DNA from: Anniella stebbinsi
Taxonomy: Eukaryota > Chordata > Lepidosauria > Squamata > Anniellidae
Direction of reading: 5' to 3'
NCBI GenBank assembly: GCA_029215795.1
Contig: JARDYH010000002.1
Coordinates: 39,788,001 to 39,852,000, forward strand
DNA length: 64,000 bases
A program made the position numbers and the translations under genes. A model generated the notes under the pieces. That model saw only the letters and a list, made by a program, of their open reading frames with translations. It had not been told where the DNA came from and did not search any database. This document shows positions 22,085 through 32,217 of this stretch, piece after piece. The stretch's first letter is position 1; each line of letters starts with the position of its first letter.

Positions 22085-22276
22085 GCTCACACCTGGTCAC
22101 AGTCTTCCATGCTATGGTGAGATGCACAGTATTTCTATTTAAAGAAGAATAATTGTTATTTCTAAATTTGCATCTATAAATAGAATTTACCACATGCAAA
22201 TTTGATGCAAATTGGTGTCATTTTGTTTTGGTGATGCACGTCCTCTTTTTTAGCGATTCACAGGTGGGCACCCTAT
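22085..22276. mobile_element. Family J element, right part only
   Basis: Shares ATGGTGAGATGCACAGTATT, TCTATTTAAAGAAGAATAAT, ATGCAAATTTGATGC and the terminus GTGGGCACCCTA with other J copies. Confidence 0.6.
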
Positions 22277-23071
22277 CCAGATGTTCAATCCCTCACATGT
22301 TCAATCCTTAAAGCTCCCTGCATGATTTAGTGGTGTAGTGGAGCCAGGATTCGCAGGGATGCAGTCCTGGCACTTTTTATATCAGCAGAGACATTGATGT
22401 TAAATGCTGTCCCTCAGAATTTCCTGTTCTCTTTGACCTTAGCTGCAATGTTTACAATAGCTGGGGGTGGGGTGGGGGGATGAATTTTCCCAGCAACAAT
22501 TTATTGTAAGGTAGTTTGGTCTTGAATAGGCACCCACCTGGGCCTCGGAATCCAGAGGACCCCCCCTTCATGCCTGGCCACCTGGACCCAGTTGGGCATT
22601 CCCAACATGAGCGTAGACCCCTGCCCAAGTGCACATGCCTTTACCCTTGTGTCAATAGGGCCTTTAAGGCTGCCATTGGTATGGGGGGTGGGAAGTCAGC
22701 AATTAATGGAGGCTCTCAAAATTGCACAGTTCCCCCTGTTGCGTCAATGGCAACTTCCATTGACACAGGAAGGGGAAGTGCGTGATTTTGGCATGCGCGT
22801 GTGCTTGCTGGGCCAGGTCGAGCCTCAAAAGAGGCTCGCGCAGCCTGGCGAGCAGGGATGAGTGGCAGCGGGACGAGCGCCTGCTGAGGTAAGTGCAGAT
22901 GAGTACGCCCACCTCTAATTAAGGCCTAGTGGCTTTACAAAAGACCTGCTCTCAGCACTTGAAAACTCCTAGAACTGCAATTTTGGACAGTCCGTCAGGG
23001 CGTGGCTATGAGGACAGTCAGGATGAATGCCCACTTCAAAATTTATCACAACACTGCTGTTTAGAACAGAC
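22277..23071. other. Unclassified block
   Basis: A GC-richer part (22530-22920) has TCAATGGCAACTTCCATTGA, a good short palindrome, and GAGCCTCAAAAGAGGCTC, another. The presence of two palindromes suggests a MITE, but I cannot locate its ends. Confidence 0.35.
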
Positions 23072-23205
23072 TTCTCCAACCAGGTGCTCTATAGATGTAC
23101 TGGGCTACAACTCCCAGAATTTGGCTGGGGGATTCTGGGAGTTGTAGTTCCATACATCTGGAGGGATTCAAGCTGGGGAAAGCTAACTGAGAACATTGTG
23201 TGGCC
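23072..23205. mobile_element. hAT-like MITE of the ACAACTCCCATCAT type
   Basis: ACTTCTCCAACCAGGTGC at the left against GCTGGGGAAAGCT at the right; core ACAACTCCCAGAATTTGG and its inverted match GATTCTGGGAGTTGTAG. Duplication not resolved. Confidence 0.65.
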
Positions 23206-24110
23206 ACAGAAACTTCTCTGAAACTTAGTTTGGCCCTTAGGTCAAAAGAAACTCTCCAACTGTGGTCTAGGCCACAGGTTCTAAATCATATGGGCAGCGT
23301 ACCCATGCAAAACAGGGTTCCCGGTTCAGACATTCCCTTTAAATGTATGGATGGTGGTAGAACTGAGCAATAGGGAAATGACAGAAGGGGCGGTGTCACT
23401 CTCTCCATCCAATCATGTGAGTTAGTGAATGACCAAACAGGGCTCTTGCCTGCCACTTATGTTACACGGACATTCAAATCTCCATATTCAACCAGCCTTG
23501 TTGTGGTTTTTCTCATTATATCTAGCAGAGAGTGGTATTTGCATGGTTTTCTCCCAGGTGAAAGATTGCAGCATCCCCAAAAAGACAGCCTAGTAGTGCC
23601 TTTCCTTTCCCACTCAACTTTCCCAAAATATCTGTTCTTCCTAGAGAGATGAAGCTGAACAGACAGATTAATCCACAGAGAAGTACATGTGGAACATCAT
23701 TCATTAACAAATGTGGAACATCATGAACCCAGGTGGAACATCTCATTGACTTGCCTGAGCTGGAAAGAAGAAAAGTAGGCCATGCAAGGCAGAGGGGGAG
23801 GATTAGGGCGACACATTCCTGAGCCTCAGGATTTGACTAGGCATGATGAAATGCCTTTCATACCCAAAGGCAGAACCTGAATGGAGGCCCTGAGGTGTTG
23901 CAAGTGCCCAAAGCTAGAGCTGAAAGAATAGGGTCAGGACAGGAAAGATCCCATGACTCAGAGATGCCTGAAGCCAAGTCCAAGGGATATGTCAAAAGGA
24001 TGGGGAAATAGAAGCCAGGGTAGCTCTTGAAAGGACTGCAGGCAGAACCAGCCAGATATTAGTACAAGAACAAGCAGGAGACTGAAAGGCTGGTCAAGGG
24101 AGAACTTTTA
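23206..24110. other. Unique DNA, no clear feature
   Basis: A short tandem repeat of GTGGAACATCA (three units, 23689-23742) is the only structure noted. Confidence 0.35.
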
Positions 24111-24140
24111 GTATAGAGGAGTGCAGGCTGCACTCCTCTA

Positions 24141-24220
<80 letters not shown>
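24111..24220. repeat. Hairpin followed by (TA)n and (TC)n microsatellites
   Basis: TATAGAGGAGTGCAG is followed directly by its complement (24113-24143), forming a hairpin with almost no loop. It runs into about 21 TA units (to about 24186) and then about 15 TC units (to about 24220). Confidence 0.85.
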
Positions 24221-24239
24221 ATGACGATATGTGTAGAAA

Positions 24240-24345
24240 AAGGCAGCCTCAATGATTGATGGACCAAAGCATCACCTCTGTGAGGAGAAGTTACAACATT
24301 TGGGGCTTTTTAGCTGAGAAAAATGGCAAGGAAATGTGGACATCT
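24240..24345 (+). mobile_element. CR1/L3-like LINE fragment
   Basis: GAGGAGAAGTTACAACATTT and GGGGCTTTTTAGCTGAGAAA resemble a CR1/L3 3' region. Short and diverged. Confidence 0.4.
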
Positions 24346-25029
24346 TGGGATTTCGACCTGTTTAGAGGTTTGATTTTTAAGCAGGTCGAATTGGGTGCAC
24401 ATGACCTGTTCTACCACAGCCAGTTGACCCATACTGTGGCTCTGGATTATTCACTTTGTGAAGTGAATATTCTTTGTCCTCCCTGTAATTTAGAAGCCCC
24501 TTTCCTCCCCCCCCCCCCGGCACTCAGTTCCCTTTGCCTAAACTTTTTGTGTGTTACAATTATCATTTTAAAATATTGTTGAAAAGAAACATGTCTTATA
24601 AATAAACAAATAACACCGTGAATGCACTGTTACGAAAGCAGAGAGGAGCACAAATAGGGCTCACGGGATGATGCCTTGTGTGCTCTTATGCACTCACATA
24701 GATCGCCACATGGGTGCCTGCACTGCTGCGGCACGATGGAGGAGCCTCAGGGCATGGCTAATGCCACACACAACCTGGCATGCTTGGGCAGCTGTCAGAA
24801 CCTCAACGCCCTGGCAGGACCCACTGTTTATGCCTGCCCTGCCCCCTTAATTTCCCCCTCCTGCCCCAACACTTCTAACAGAGATGGTTCTGAATGAGAA
24901 AAGTGAGGATTCCCCCCTCCCCTTTCTTTGGCAGGGAAGTGGGATGGGGGGGGCAATGAATGGGGTATCCATGGAAATGGTTTTTTATGGAGATTGGGAG
25001 GAATTAATTTTAGGGAGGGAAAAATAGGT
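24346..25029. other. Unique DNA, no feature seen
   Basis: Contains a poly-C run near 24510; nothing else recognised. Confidence 0.35.
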
Positions 25030-25038
25030 GTGTGTGTA

Positions 25039-25123
<85 letters not shown>

Positions 25124-25286
25124 GGCCAGAAAGATGCCTCTTTGAACTTCCCTTTAGTTTGGCCCTAGCATCTGATATGAAGAAATATCATATTGCTTCT
25201 AAAACGCTGAACTAGATGGACCCTTGGTCTGATTCAGTTTGGCTCTTCTGATGTTCTTATAAGACATTATTGTTGATTGTTAAAAT

Positions 25287-25351
<65 letters not shown>

Positions 25352-25503
25352 TCTGGGCCAGAAAGATGCCTCTTTGAACTTCCCTTTAGTTTGGCCCTAG
25401 CATCTGATATGAAGAAATATCATATTGCTTCTAAAATGCTGAACTAGATGGACCCTTGGCTCTTCTGATGTTCTTATAAGACATTATTGTTAATTGTTAA
25501 AAT

Positions 25504-25530
<27 letters not shown>
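25030..25530. repeat. Tandem duplication with (GT)n(GA)n tracts
   Basis: Two units, each a GT run then a GA run followed by the same roughly 155-170 bp (GATCTGGGCCAGAAAGATGC to AATTGT). The unit anchors at 25118 and 25350 are 232 bp apart, and a third GT run starts at 25504. The units carry a CR1/L3-like 3' end (GAACTAGATGGACCCTTGG, then TGTTCTTAT). The second unit lacks about 15 bp between two TTGG repeats. Confidence 0.85.
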
Positions 25531-25534
<4 letters not shown>

Positions 25535-25627
25535 ATGCATGTGTGTGCATGCTGTCTTTTTATATGTTTGTATGTAAACTGTTTTTATATTATGTATAAT
25601 ATTGTATTTTTAAGGTATTTAATCTCT

Positions 25628-25690
25628 GTAATCCACCCAGAGAGCTTTGACTATTGAGTGACATAGAAATGTAGTAAATGAAAAATGAAA
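25628..25690 (+). mobile_element. LINE 3' tail
   Basis: CCACCCAGAGAGCTTTGACT then GAAATGTAGTAAATGAAAAA, the 3' tail also seen at 8700 and, on the other strand, at 44631 and 46362. Confidence 0.5.
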
Positions 25691-25739
25691 TGACATCAGC
25701 TGTCCCTGCCCATCAGGAGCAAGCAGGAGATTCAGAGAA

Positions 25740-26425
25740 GATAAACTTCCCTATGGAGCACATAGTTAAACGGCAGAGTTTGCTACAAGATGTAATGATA
25801 GCCACCAACCTGGATGGCTTTAAAAAGGGATCAAACAAACTCATGGAAGATAAAGCTATCAGTGGCTACCAGTCATGATAGCTATACATTATATCCAGTA
25901 TTGGAGGCAGTAAGTTGCTTAATACTAGTTGCCGGGGAACATGACTGGGCATGGGAGGGGTAGCATTCATGTCCTGCATGTGGGCTTCCTAAAGGTTAGA
26001 ACATAAGAACATAAAAAGAGCCATGCTGGATCACACCAAAGGTCCATCTAGTTCAGCATTCTGTTCACACAATGGCCAACCAGTTGTCAATGGGAAACCC
26101 ACAAGCAGGACATGAGTGCAACAGCACTCTCCCATCCATGTCCCCCCCTCCCTGCCTTCTCTTCCAGGAATTTATTTAACCCTCTTTTAGAGCCATCCAA
26201 ATTGGTGGCCATCACTACATCTTGTGGTAGCGCTTTCCGTAGTTTAACTATGCGCTGTGTGAAGAAATACTTCCTTTTATCTGTCTAGAATCTGTCCCAC
26301 CAATCAGCTTCATGGGATGACCCCAGGTTCTAGCATTATGAGAGAGGGAGGCCACTCTTTCAACCGAATGCTGGACAACATGGGACTTTAGTCTGATCCA
26401 GCAGGGCTCTTCTTATGTTCTTAGC
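25740..26425 (+). mobile_element. CR1/L3-like LINE 3' end with an inverted second copy inside
   Basis: The outer copy has AGATGTAATGATAGCCACCA, GTTGCCGGGGAACATG, and after the insert GCTGGACAACATGGGAC and the TCTTCTTATGTTCTTAG tail. At 25995-26350 a minus-strand copy is inserted: it starts with the complement of the tail (TTAGAACATAAGAACATAA) and extends to GTGAAGAAATACTTCC and CTAGCATTATGAGAGAGGG. Confidence 0.65.
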
Positions 26426-27530
26426 AGCTATGTAGAGTAGCAAGAATGCTGGATTAAATTTCATGGGTGGATCCAGTGCTCAATTGTATTCTGGAGGCCC
26501 ATGTGTCTCTGCAAGTCTTTCCTCCACACCTGTTTACTTTGCAGAAGATGGGGGTAGTGGGTGGCTAACTGGGTATGTGCTAGTGAGTATCCCCTTTCTC
26601 CTTTGGTTTAGCCAGGCTCCTAGTCCTAATGGGGTTGGGCACCAGGATGATGAATTACCACACCAGGTTGTGTAATCTAGTTATGAGATTGTGCCAAAGC
26701 AGGGAGCCCTGCCAGAAAAATGAGTTGGCAACCATAATGAATACATTGGGAGAACAGTCTGACTATCTCTGTGGTTTCTTTGCTGCGTTTCCACATTGCG
26801 TCAGTTCCTGGTTAAGTCCCTCACCATTTAGGATGTGCACGATCAGCCATTCAGTGTGCTCTTTTGTGATGCACAAAACCACCTGGTTTTTGGCTCCTAA
26901 ACCCCCCCCCCCCGAAGTCTAAATCGTGGACAATCCCTGGCCCCAAACCCAGTTAGATGCCAAGTCCCTCCCTCCCCCTTCATTGTCATGTCTCACTTTC
27001 CAGGTCTGTAAGGGGATAATGGAATTAATTTGCTTGGAGTGGTGCAGCTGCAGTGCAAATTGTACCCCTCGGTGCCAGTGGAAAGAACAGCACTCTGTGG
27101 CAACTCATGCCCTCAGGGAAGGCAAATGGTCTCTGCATTACAATTATGTGTGGGAGGCCTGCCAGAGGGTAGCTTTAAATTGCTGTCAGTCCCCCATCAC
27201 AGTTCAGCTGGTGTATATTGCCTTGGGAATATCCTGAATAGGGTTGTCACAATACTTACTGTCTGGGGGGGGAGGGGAAATGATGTCCCTGTATATTATT
27301 TCGAATAGAAAAAGGAAACCTGGCAGGCAGACCAACTTTGTCATGACTGCCCTTTCTGTGTTACTGGAAGCGATATGAGAAACTGGCTCTCCAGGGGTAG
27401 TGGGTGTTTGGTCAGCTGGTTGGTTGGTTAGTTAGTTAAGGCTTTAACTCTAAAAATATTTACTGGGGATGAAATCTCACTGAAATCAATGGGAGTTTCT
27501 TCTGAATAAATCTGGGGAGGACCGGGCTAT
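26426..27530. other. Unique DNA, no clear feature
   Basis: No exon or complete repeat found. A piece of a short dispersed repeat (AAATCAATGGGAGTTTCTTC) lies near 27486. Confidence 0.35.
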
Positions 27531-27730
27531 AGAGCTCCATCACACCAGCAATTTAACACACTCTCGCCATGCCTGGTATGTTTTTGCAGCATAGTACTCA
27601 CACGACGTCGTCCCTGTCCTGTGCTCATCTCGCCTCTTCCCCTCCATATTCCATCTTATTTTGGAACTGGGAAAGTCCGTTTCCCCCCTCCGTGCACAAT
27701 AAAGCCACTCCTCCCTCCCATGTATTGCTG
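27531..27730. mobile_element. Family G MITE, copy 3
   Basis: Begins AGAGCTCCATCACACCAGC, then CACTCTCGCCATGCCTGG and CACACGACGTCGTCCCTGTC. The right terminus is not found; L1 sequence begins at about 27856. Confidence 0.6.
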
Positions 27731-29108
27731 TCTTTGTGCGATATCAGACCATTCCATTTTTTGTTGGGGGCATGTGTGTCGAAGGGTGGTCTCGCTGATG
27801 AAAGAGGAGGCCGGGGTGGTTCTCTGCTCAGCTGCTCAGCTGTGAAGGGGAACGAGAGAGGATGCTGAAGAGAGAAGAGAAACAAAATTATTTGAAAGAA
27901 TTATGGGACGAAGATTTAAAAGAACAAATAAAGGATCAAAATTGTGGAAAAATATGGAATTTGCATATTTTGAACACTATGTCAGTAAGAATAAAAGAAA
28001 ACTATTATATAATAGCATGGAGGTGGTATTTAACACCGGTAAAATTAAATCAAATTGATAGGAAACATTCGAAGCTATGTTGGAGAGGTTGTCAAGATAT
28101 AGGAACGTATTTCCATATGTGGTGGACTTGTAAACATGTACAAATATTTTGGTTAAAAGTATTTGAAGAAGTAAAAAGGATAACAGATTTAAAGTTTGAG
28201 ATATGTCTTAGGATAGTTTTACTATAAAGTTATGACAAAGGAGAGCAAAATGTTAAAGATTTAATTACAAACTTAATGACAGTAGCAAGGTTAATAATAT
28301 CTAGACAATGGAAAATGCAAGGCAACTACCAAATAGAAGATTGGTATAAAATCTGGTATAAGATTGGTGTGGGATGTTGCTATAAACGATAAGTTAACAA
28401 GCAATATTAAAGTTAAAAGAGGAATATTAAGGAAAAATGAATTTGGAAATATATGGGGATTATTTGTGGATTATGTATTTAAAAAAAGGAAGGGGTGTAT
28501 ACTGTCACATGAATCTATGCAATTTTGGAAGAATGTTTTTTTAAAAAAAATGTTACATAAAAATGTAGTAGCTGGTCCCAGGGAGGTGGGGTGCACTAGT
28601 TAGGTGAATTATGTTAGAGTAATAATGTTAGTCATATGATTTATAAGTGATGTGTTTATAGTTAAGATATGTTATTCATGCTATTTTAGGGGAGCAAGAT
28701 TTGGAATGGCTGGAATCGCAAACAGTAGAGATAGAATGTAAACTGCGAAATATATTTTTTACCAAAATGCAGAAGAAAGAATGGAAGGTACTGGACAACC
28801 CATTATTGGAAAATATAATGTCGATATGGGAGAAGTATAGGGGGAAGTTGATACTAGGGATGTGCACTGGATCGGACCCGATCCACGATCCGAGTCCGGT
28901 CCAGTGGGAAATCGGATAAATTATCCGATTTCCGATCCCGCAGCTGGATCGGCCGATCCAATCCGAACCGGTCCGAAAAAGCTCCGAACCGGTTCGGCGG
29001 ATCGGCGGATCGGCGGGCGCCCACTGGCGCCCACCGCCGCTTCCATTGGCGGGCGCCAGCGGGCGCCCGCCGATGAAAGTGGACAGCGGGGGGGGGAGGA
29101 GGGGGGCA

Positions 29109-29299
29109 CTTACCTTCTCGGCCCGGTGGCTCCCGTCCGGCGCCGGCGCCTACTACAACTAGCAGGCTCCGCGGCCTGCTCTAGGGTGGCGCGCCGGGTG
29201 ATGTCATCACCCGGCGCGCTACTCTAGAGCAGGCCGCGGAGCCTGCTGGTAGTAGTAGGCGCCGGCGCCGGACGGGAGCCACCGGGCCGGGAAGGTAAG
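29109..29299. repeat. Palindromic module 1 of hAT copy 2
   Basis: 191 bp, centre 29204 (CGGGTGATGTCATCACCCG). Opens CTTACCTT and closes GAAGGTAAG. Includes GGCGCGCC and GCGCCGGCGCC blocks. Confidence 0.9.
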
Positions 29300-29350
29300 G
29301 AGGGGGTGCGTGGAGGGGAGGAGGGGGCGCGCGGAGGGGGGAGGGGGGCC

Positions 29351-29541
29351 CTTACCTTTCCGGCCCGGCGGCTCCCGTCCGGCGCCGGCGCCTACTATTC
29401 CCAGCAGGCTCCGCGGCCTGCTCTAGGATGGCGCGCCGGGTGATGTCATCACCCGGCGCGCTACTCTAGAGCAGGCCGCGGAGCCTGCTGGAAGTAGTAG
29501 GCGCCGGCGCCGGACGGGAGCCGCCGGGCCGGAAAGGTAAG
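29351..29541. repeat. Palindromic module 2 of hAT copy 2
   Basis: 191 bp, centre 29446, 242 bp from the first. The spacer is GGGTGCGTGGAGGGGAGG-type purine-rich DNA. Confidence 0.9.
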
Positions 29542-29592
29542 GAGGGGGTGCGTGGAGGGGAGGAGGGGGCGCGCGGAGGGGGGAGGGGGGCC

Positions 29593-29783
29593 CTTACCTT
29601 TCCGGCCCGGCGGCTCCCGTCCGGCGCCGGCGCCTACTACTCCCAGCAGGCTCCGCGGCCTGCTCTAGGATGGCGCGCCGGGTGATGTCATCACCCGGCG
29701 CGCTACTCTAGAGCAGGCCGCGGAGCCTGCTGGAAGTAGTAGGCGCCGGCGCCGGACGGGAGCCGCCGGGCCGGAAAGGTAAG
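29593..29783. repeat. Palindromic module 3 of hAT copy 2
   Basis: 191 bp, centre 29688, again 242 bp from its neighbour. By eye almost identical to module 2. Confidence 0.9.
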
Positions 29784-29841
29784 GAGGGGGTGCGTGGAGG
29801 GGAGGAGGGGGCGCGCGGAGGGGGGAGGGGGGAGGGGGGCC

Positions 29842-30019
29842 CTTACCTGCCCGGCCCGGCGGCTCCCGTCCGGCGCCGGCGCCTACTACTACCAGCAGGC
29901 TCCGCGGCCTGCTCCAGGGTGGCGCGCCGGGTGATGTCATCACCCGGCGCGCTACTCGAGAGTAGGCCGCGGAGCCCGCTGGTAGTAGCCGCCGGCGCCG
30001 GACGTGCCGAGAAGGTAAG
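29842..30019. repeat. Palindromic module 4 of hAT copy 2
   Basis: 178 bp, centre 29937, 249 bp from module 3. The right arm is about 13 bp shorter than the left through loss of part of the GCGCC block. Confidence 0.88.
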
Positions 30020-31639
30020 TGGCGGGGAAGGGGGCTTACCCCCCCCCGGAGCCGTCCGCTTCTATCCGCTGGCGCCCGCGGGCGCCAGCGGATGGAAGCA
30101 GGCGGCCCCAGGGGGGGTAGGGAGCGCGGGGGAGGGGGTTTACCTGCCGGGGCCGTCCACAGCGGACGGCCCCGGGGGGGGGAGGGAGTTAGAACCCCCC
30201 TTACCCACCCGCCGCCATTTTTTCCTCATAGACTTGCATTGCAATGCAAGTCTATGGGGAAAAAAATGGTGGCCGATCCAAAAATGTACGATTTTTGGGT
30301 CGGGATCGGACTCGATCCGGTCCGGGGGGCCTCCGATTTTGTCCGAACCGGTCCGGGACAAAATTGGAGGTCCCGATCCGGGTCCCGATCCGATCCGGGG
30401 GGTCCGTGCACACCCCTAGTTGATACCAGGAGATTCTCCGCTAGCCCCAGTTGTAGTAGTGGGAAACTTCCCAAGAGCATTAAAATCAGAGATGGAAGTG
30501 AGACTGAAAGAACAAGATATTCTTAAGCTAAGGAATTGGATGGGAAAGATGAAAGATAGTGAGCATATTAAAGATTTGTTTAAAGGACAGAAGATAGCGT
30601 GGTTTAAGTCTCTGCAACTGGTGAAATGGACAGAGGAATGGAGGAAAAAAAAATAATAAATGTAGAAATAATACCAGATTTGAAGATTTAATTGAACAAA
30701 TAGAAAAAAAAGAGGAAGCCAGAGCTAAAAAAGGACTCACTAGCGAGATATATAAAATTTTAATAGAGGGGGAATGTCAGGACTCACTTAAGATTATAAA
30801 AGAGGTATGGGAAGAAGATATTAGGGAAAAAATTAATGAAGAAAATTGGGGAAGGATGTGGAATGTAAGAATGTTGAAATTATTGTCGATTAGAATTAAG
30901 GAGAACTATTACAAGATAGTTTGGAGATGATATCTAACACCTGTAAGATTTCACCAGATTGATAAAAAAGTGTCTAAGAATTGTTGGAGGGGATGTCAGG
31001 AGGTTGGGACCTATTTTCACATGTGGTGGAGCTGTGAACAAATACAAAAATTCTGGGAAAAGGTTTTTAAAGAAATAAGTGATATAATTGGAAGTAAATT
31101 GGAATTAAACCCGAAGCTAGCTCTACTAGCAATATGGGATAGCAGGAATAAGCATATAATTAATAGAGAATTGGTAAACAACCTCCTGGCACCCGTTAGA
31201 ATAATGATTGCTAAAAATTGGAAAGGGCAACGAAGTTATAAAATAGAAGATTGGTATAAAGAAATTTGGGATATAGCATTGAATGATATGTTGACATGTA
31301 AAATGAAAATAATGAGGGGAATGTCCAGTAAGAGTGATTTTGGAGATATATGGAATCCCTTTTTGGAATATGTTTTAAGATCGGGAAAGGGACAGTCGCC
31401 TTCAAAAGAGTCATTAAAATTCTGGAAGGAAGATGAATGAATGGGAGTAGGTCTTGGGGGGCGGGGTGCACGGGGGTAGTCGAGGGAGTTAGTTTGTTTA
31501 TGTATTATGTGTATGTTTGTTTGTTTTGTTGAAAAATGAATAAAAATTATACTAAAAAAAAAAGTGATGTGTTTATGTTTTTTTCTTTATGTTCATTACA
31601 TGAAAATCAATTTAATTTTTTTGGAAAAAAAAAAACCCA

Positions 31640-32214
31640 CCGCCCCACGGAGAAGATGAGTGAGGCCGCTGCCGCCCATGCCCAGGACTTGGTAGCATTC
31701 AACTCTATGGTTCTTACTCCTGAATAGGCATGTCTAGGTTTCCTGACCAGAACAATGTCAGCTTCCCCTTGCCATGCCAACATTGACTACAAACTTCTCC
31801 AAAAACTAATTGTATTACTTTCTCTTCACTTATCATGTTTAATATGATCTTAAGGGAAAGCACAGTGTGTTGTGTTACCATAATTGCACAGTTTCAGGCT
31901 GTGCAATTATGGTATTTGCACAGAAAAATACATATAAAAATATTAAAAAATTAACTGCAGGGGGAAGGAGAACACAGGGGACGGGGCAGGAGATTTTGCC
32001 GGCATAGCAGTAATACAAGTGAAAAGATACATGAGTGCAACAATGCACAGATGTGAAAGTGCCCAGCGCTTGACTCACTAAGGAAATGGAGGGAGAACTG
32101 CGGACGCAAACCGGGAAAAAAAAAGGTGTGATGGACCCCATAATTTTCTTGCTGGTTTGCAAAAGGAGCACTGAGTAACTGCAGAATTTGGGTTTTAGCA
32201 TTTCTCCATCTAGT
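31640..32214. other. Unique DNA with one perfect hairpin
   Basis: Apart from the hairpin at 31876-31914 nothing is recognised. Confidence 0.35.
31876..31914. repeat. Perfect 16-bp stem hairpin
   Basis: TACCATAATTGCACAG, loop TTTCAGG, then the exact complement. It is AT-rich, with no terminal signs of a transposon. Confidence 0.85.
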
Positions 32215-32217
32215 ACA

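Larger units (their letters stand above)
28855..30418. mobile_element. GC-rich hAT-like palindrome-array element, copy 2 (1,564 bp)
   Basis: Termini TAGGGATGTGCAC and GTGCACACCCCTA. Perfect 8-bp duplication GTTGATAC (28847-28854, 30419-30426), inside L1 ORF2. Left subterminal 150 bp and right subterminal 130 bp are packed with GATCCGATCC-like motifs and shorter palindromes (AAATCGGATAA facing TTATCCGATTT). The interior has four palindromic modules, centres 29204, 29446, 29688 and 29937. Then come a palindrome around GGCGCCCGCGGGCGCC and the hairpin ATAGACTTGCATTGCAATGC near 30228-30257. Long open frames here reflect GC-rich repeats, not a gene. No transposase is visible. Confidence 0.9.
28660..31561 (+). 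pseudogene. L1 LINE fragment 3 (inner), interrupted by hAT copy 2
   Basis: Begins at GTTAAGATATGTTATTCATG, homologous to about 60867 of the full-length copy. ORF2 segments: DLEWLESQTVEIE (28690-28846), then after the hAT insert PLAPVVVVGNFP, and 30970-31440 with CWRGCQEVGTYFHMWWSC. The 3' end has AATAAAAATTATACT and poly-A at 31551-31563. A 15-bp duplication AAGTGATGTGTTTAT flanks it (28645-28659, 31562-31576), so insertion was by L1 target-primed reverse transcription. Several stops make it inactive. Confidence 0.88.
27856..31632 (+). pseudogene. L1 LINE fragment 2 (outer), ORF2 C-terminus and 3' UTR
   Basis: The frame at 27862-28227 encodes the C-terminal part of L1 ORF2p, including WRWYLTPVKL and the zinc-knuckle segment CWRGCQDIGTYFHMWWTC (C-x3-C-x7-H-x4-C). 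A frameshift leads to 28364-28603. The untranslated region is interrupted at 28660 by another L1, and resumes at 31577 with CTTTATGTTCATTACATG and a poly-A at about 31622-31635. It is strongly 5' truncated; its own target duplication was not found. Confidence 0.8.

Noticed and set aside
28855..30418. CRISPR-like or satellite array
   Set aside because: The regular 242-bp spacing reflects four palindromic modules inside one transposon with defined ends, not spacers and short repeats.
29790..30419. 209-codon open frame in the GC-rich hAT copy
   Set aside because: It lies across palindromic repeats, is made of low-complexity R/G/P/S residues, is mirrored by open frames on the other strand, and resembles no transposase.
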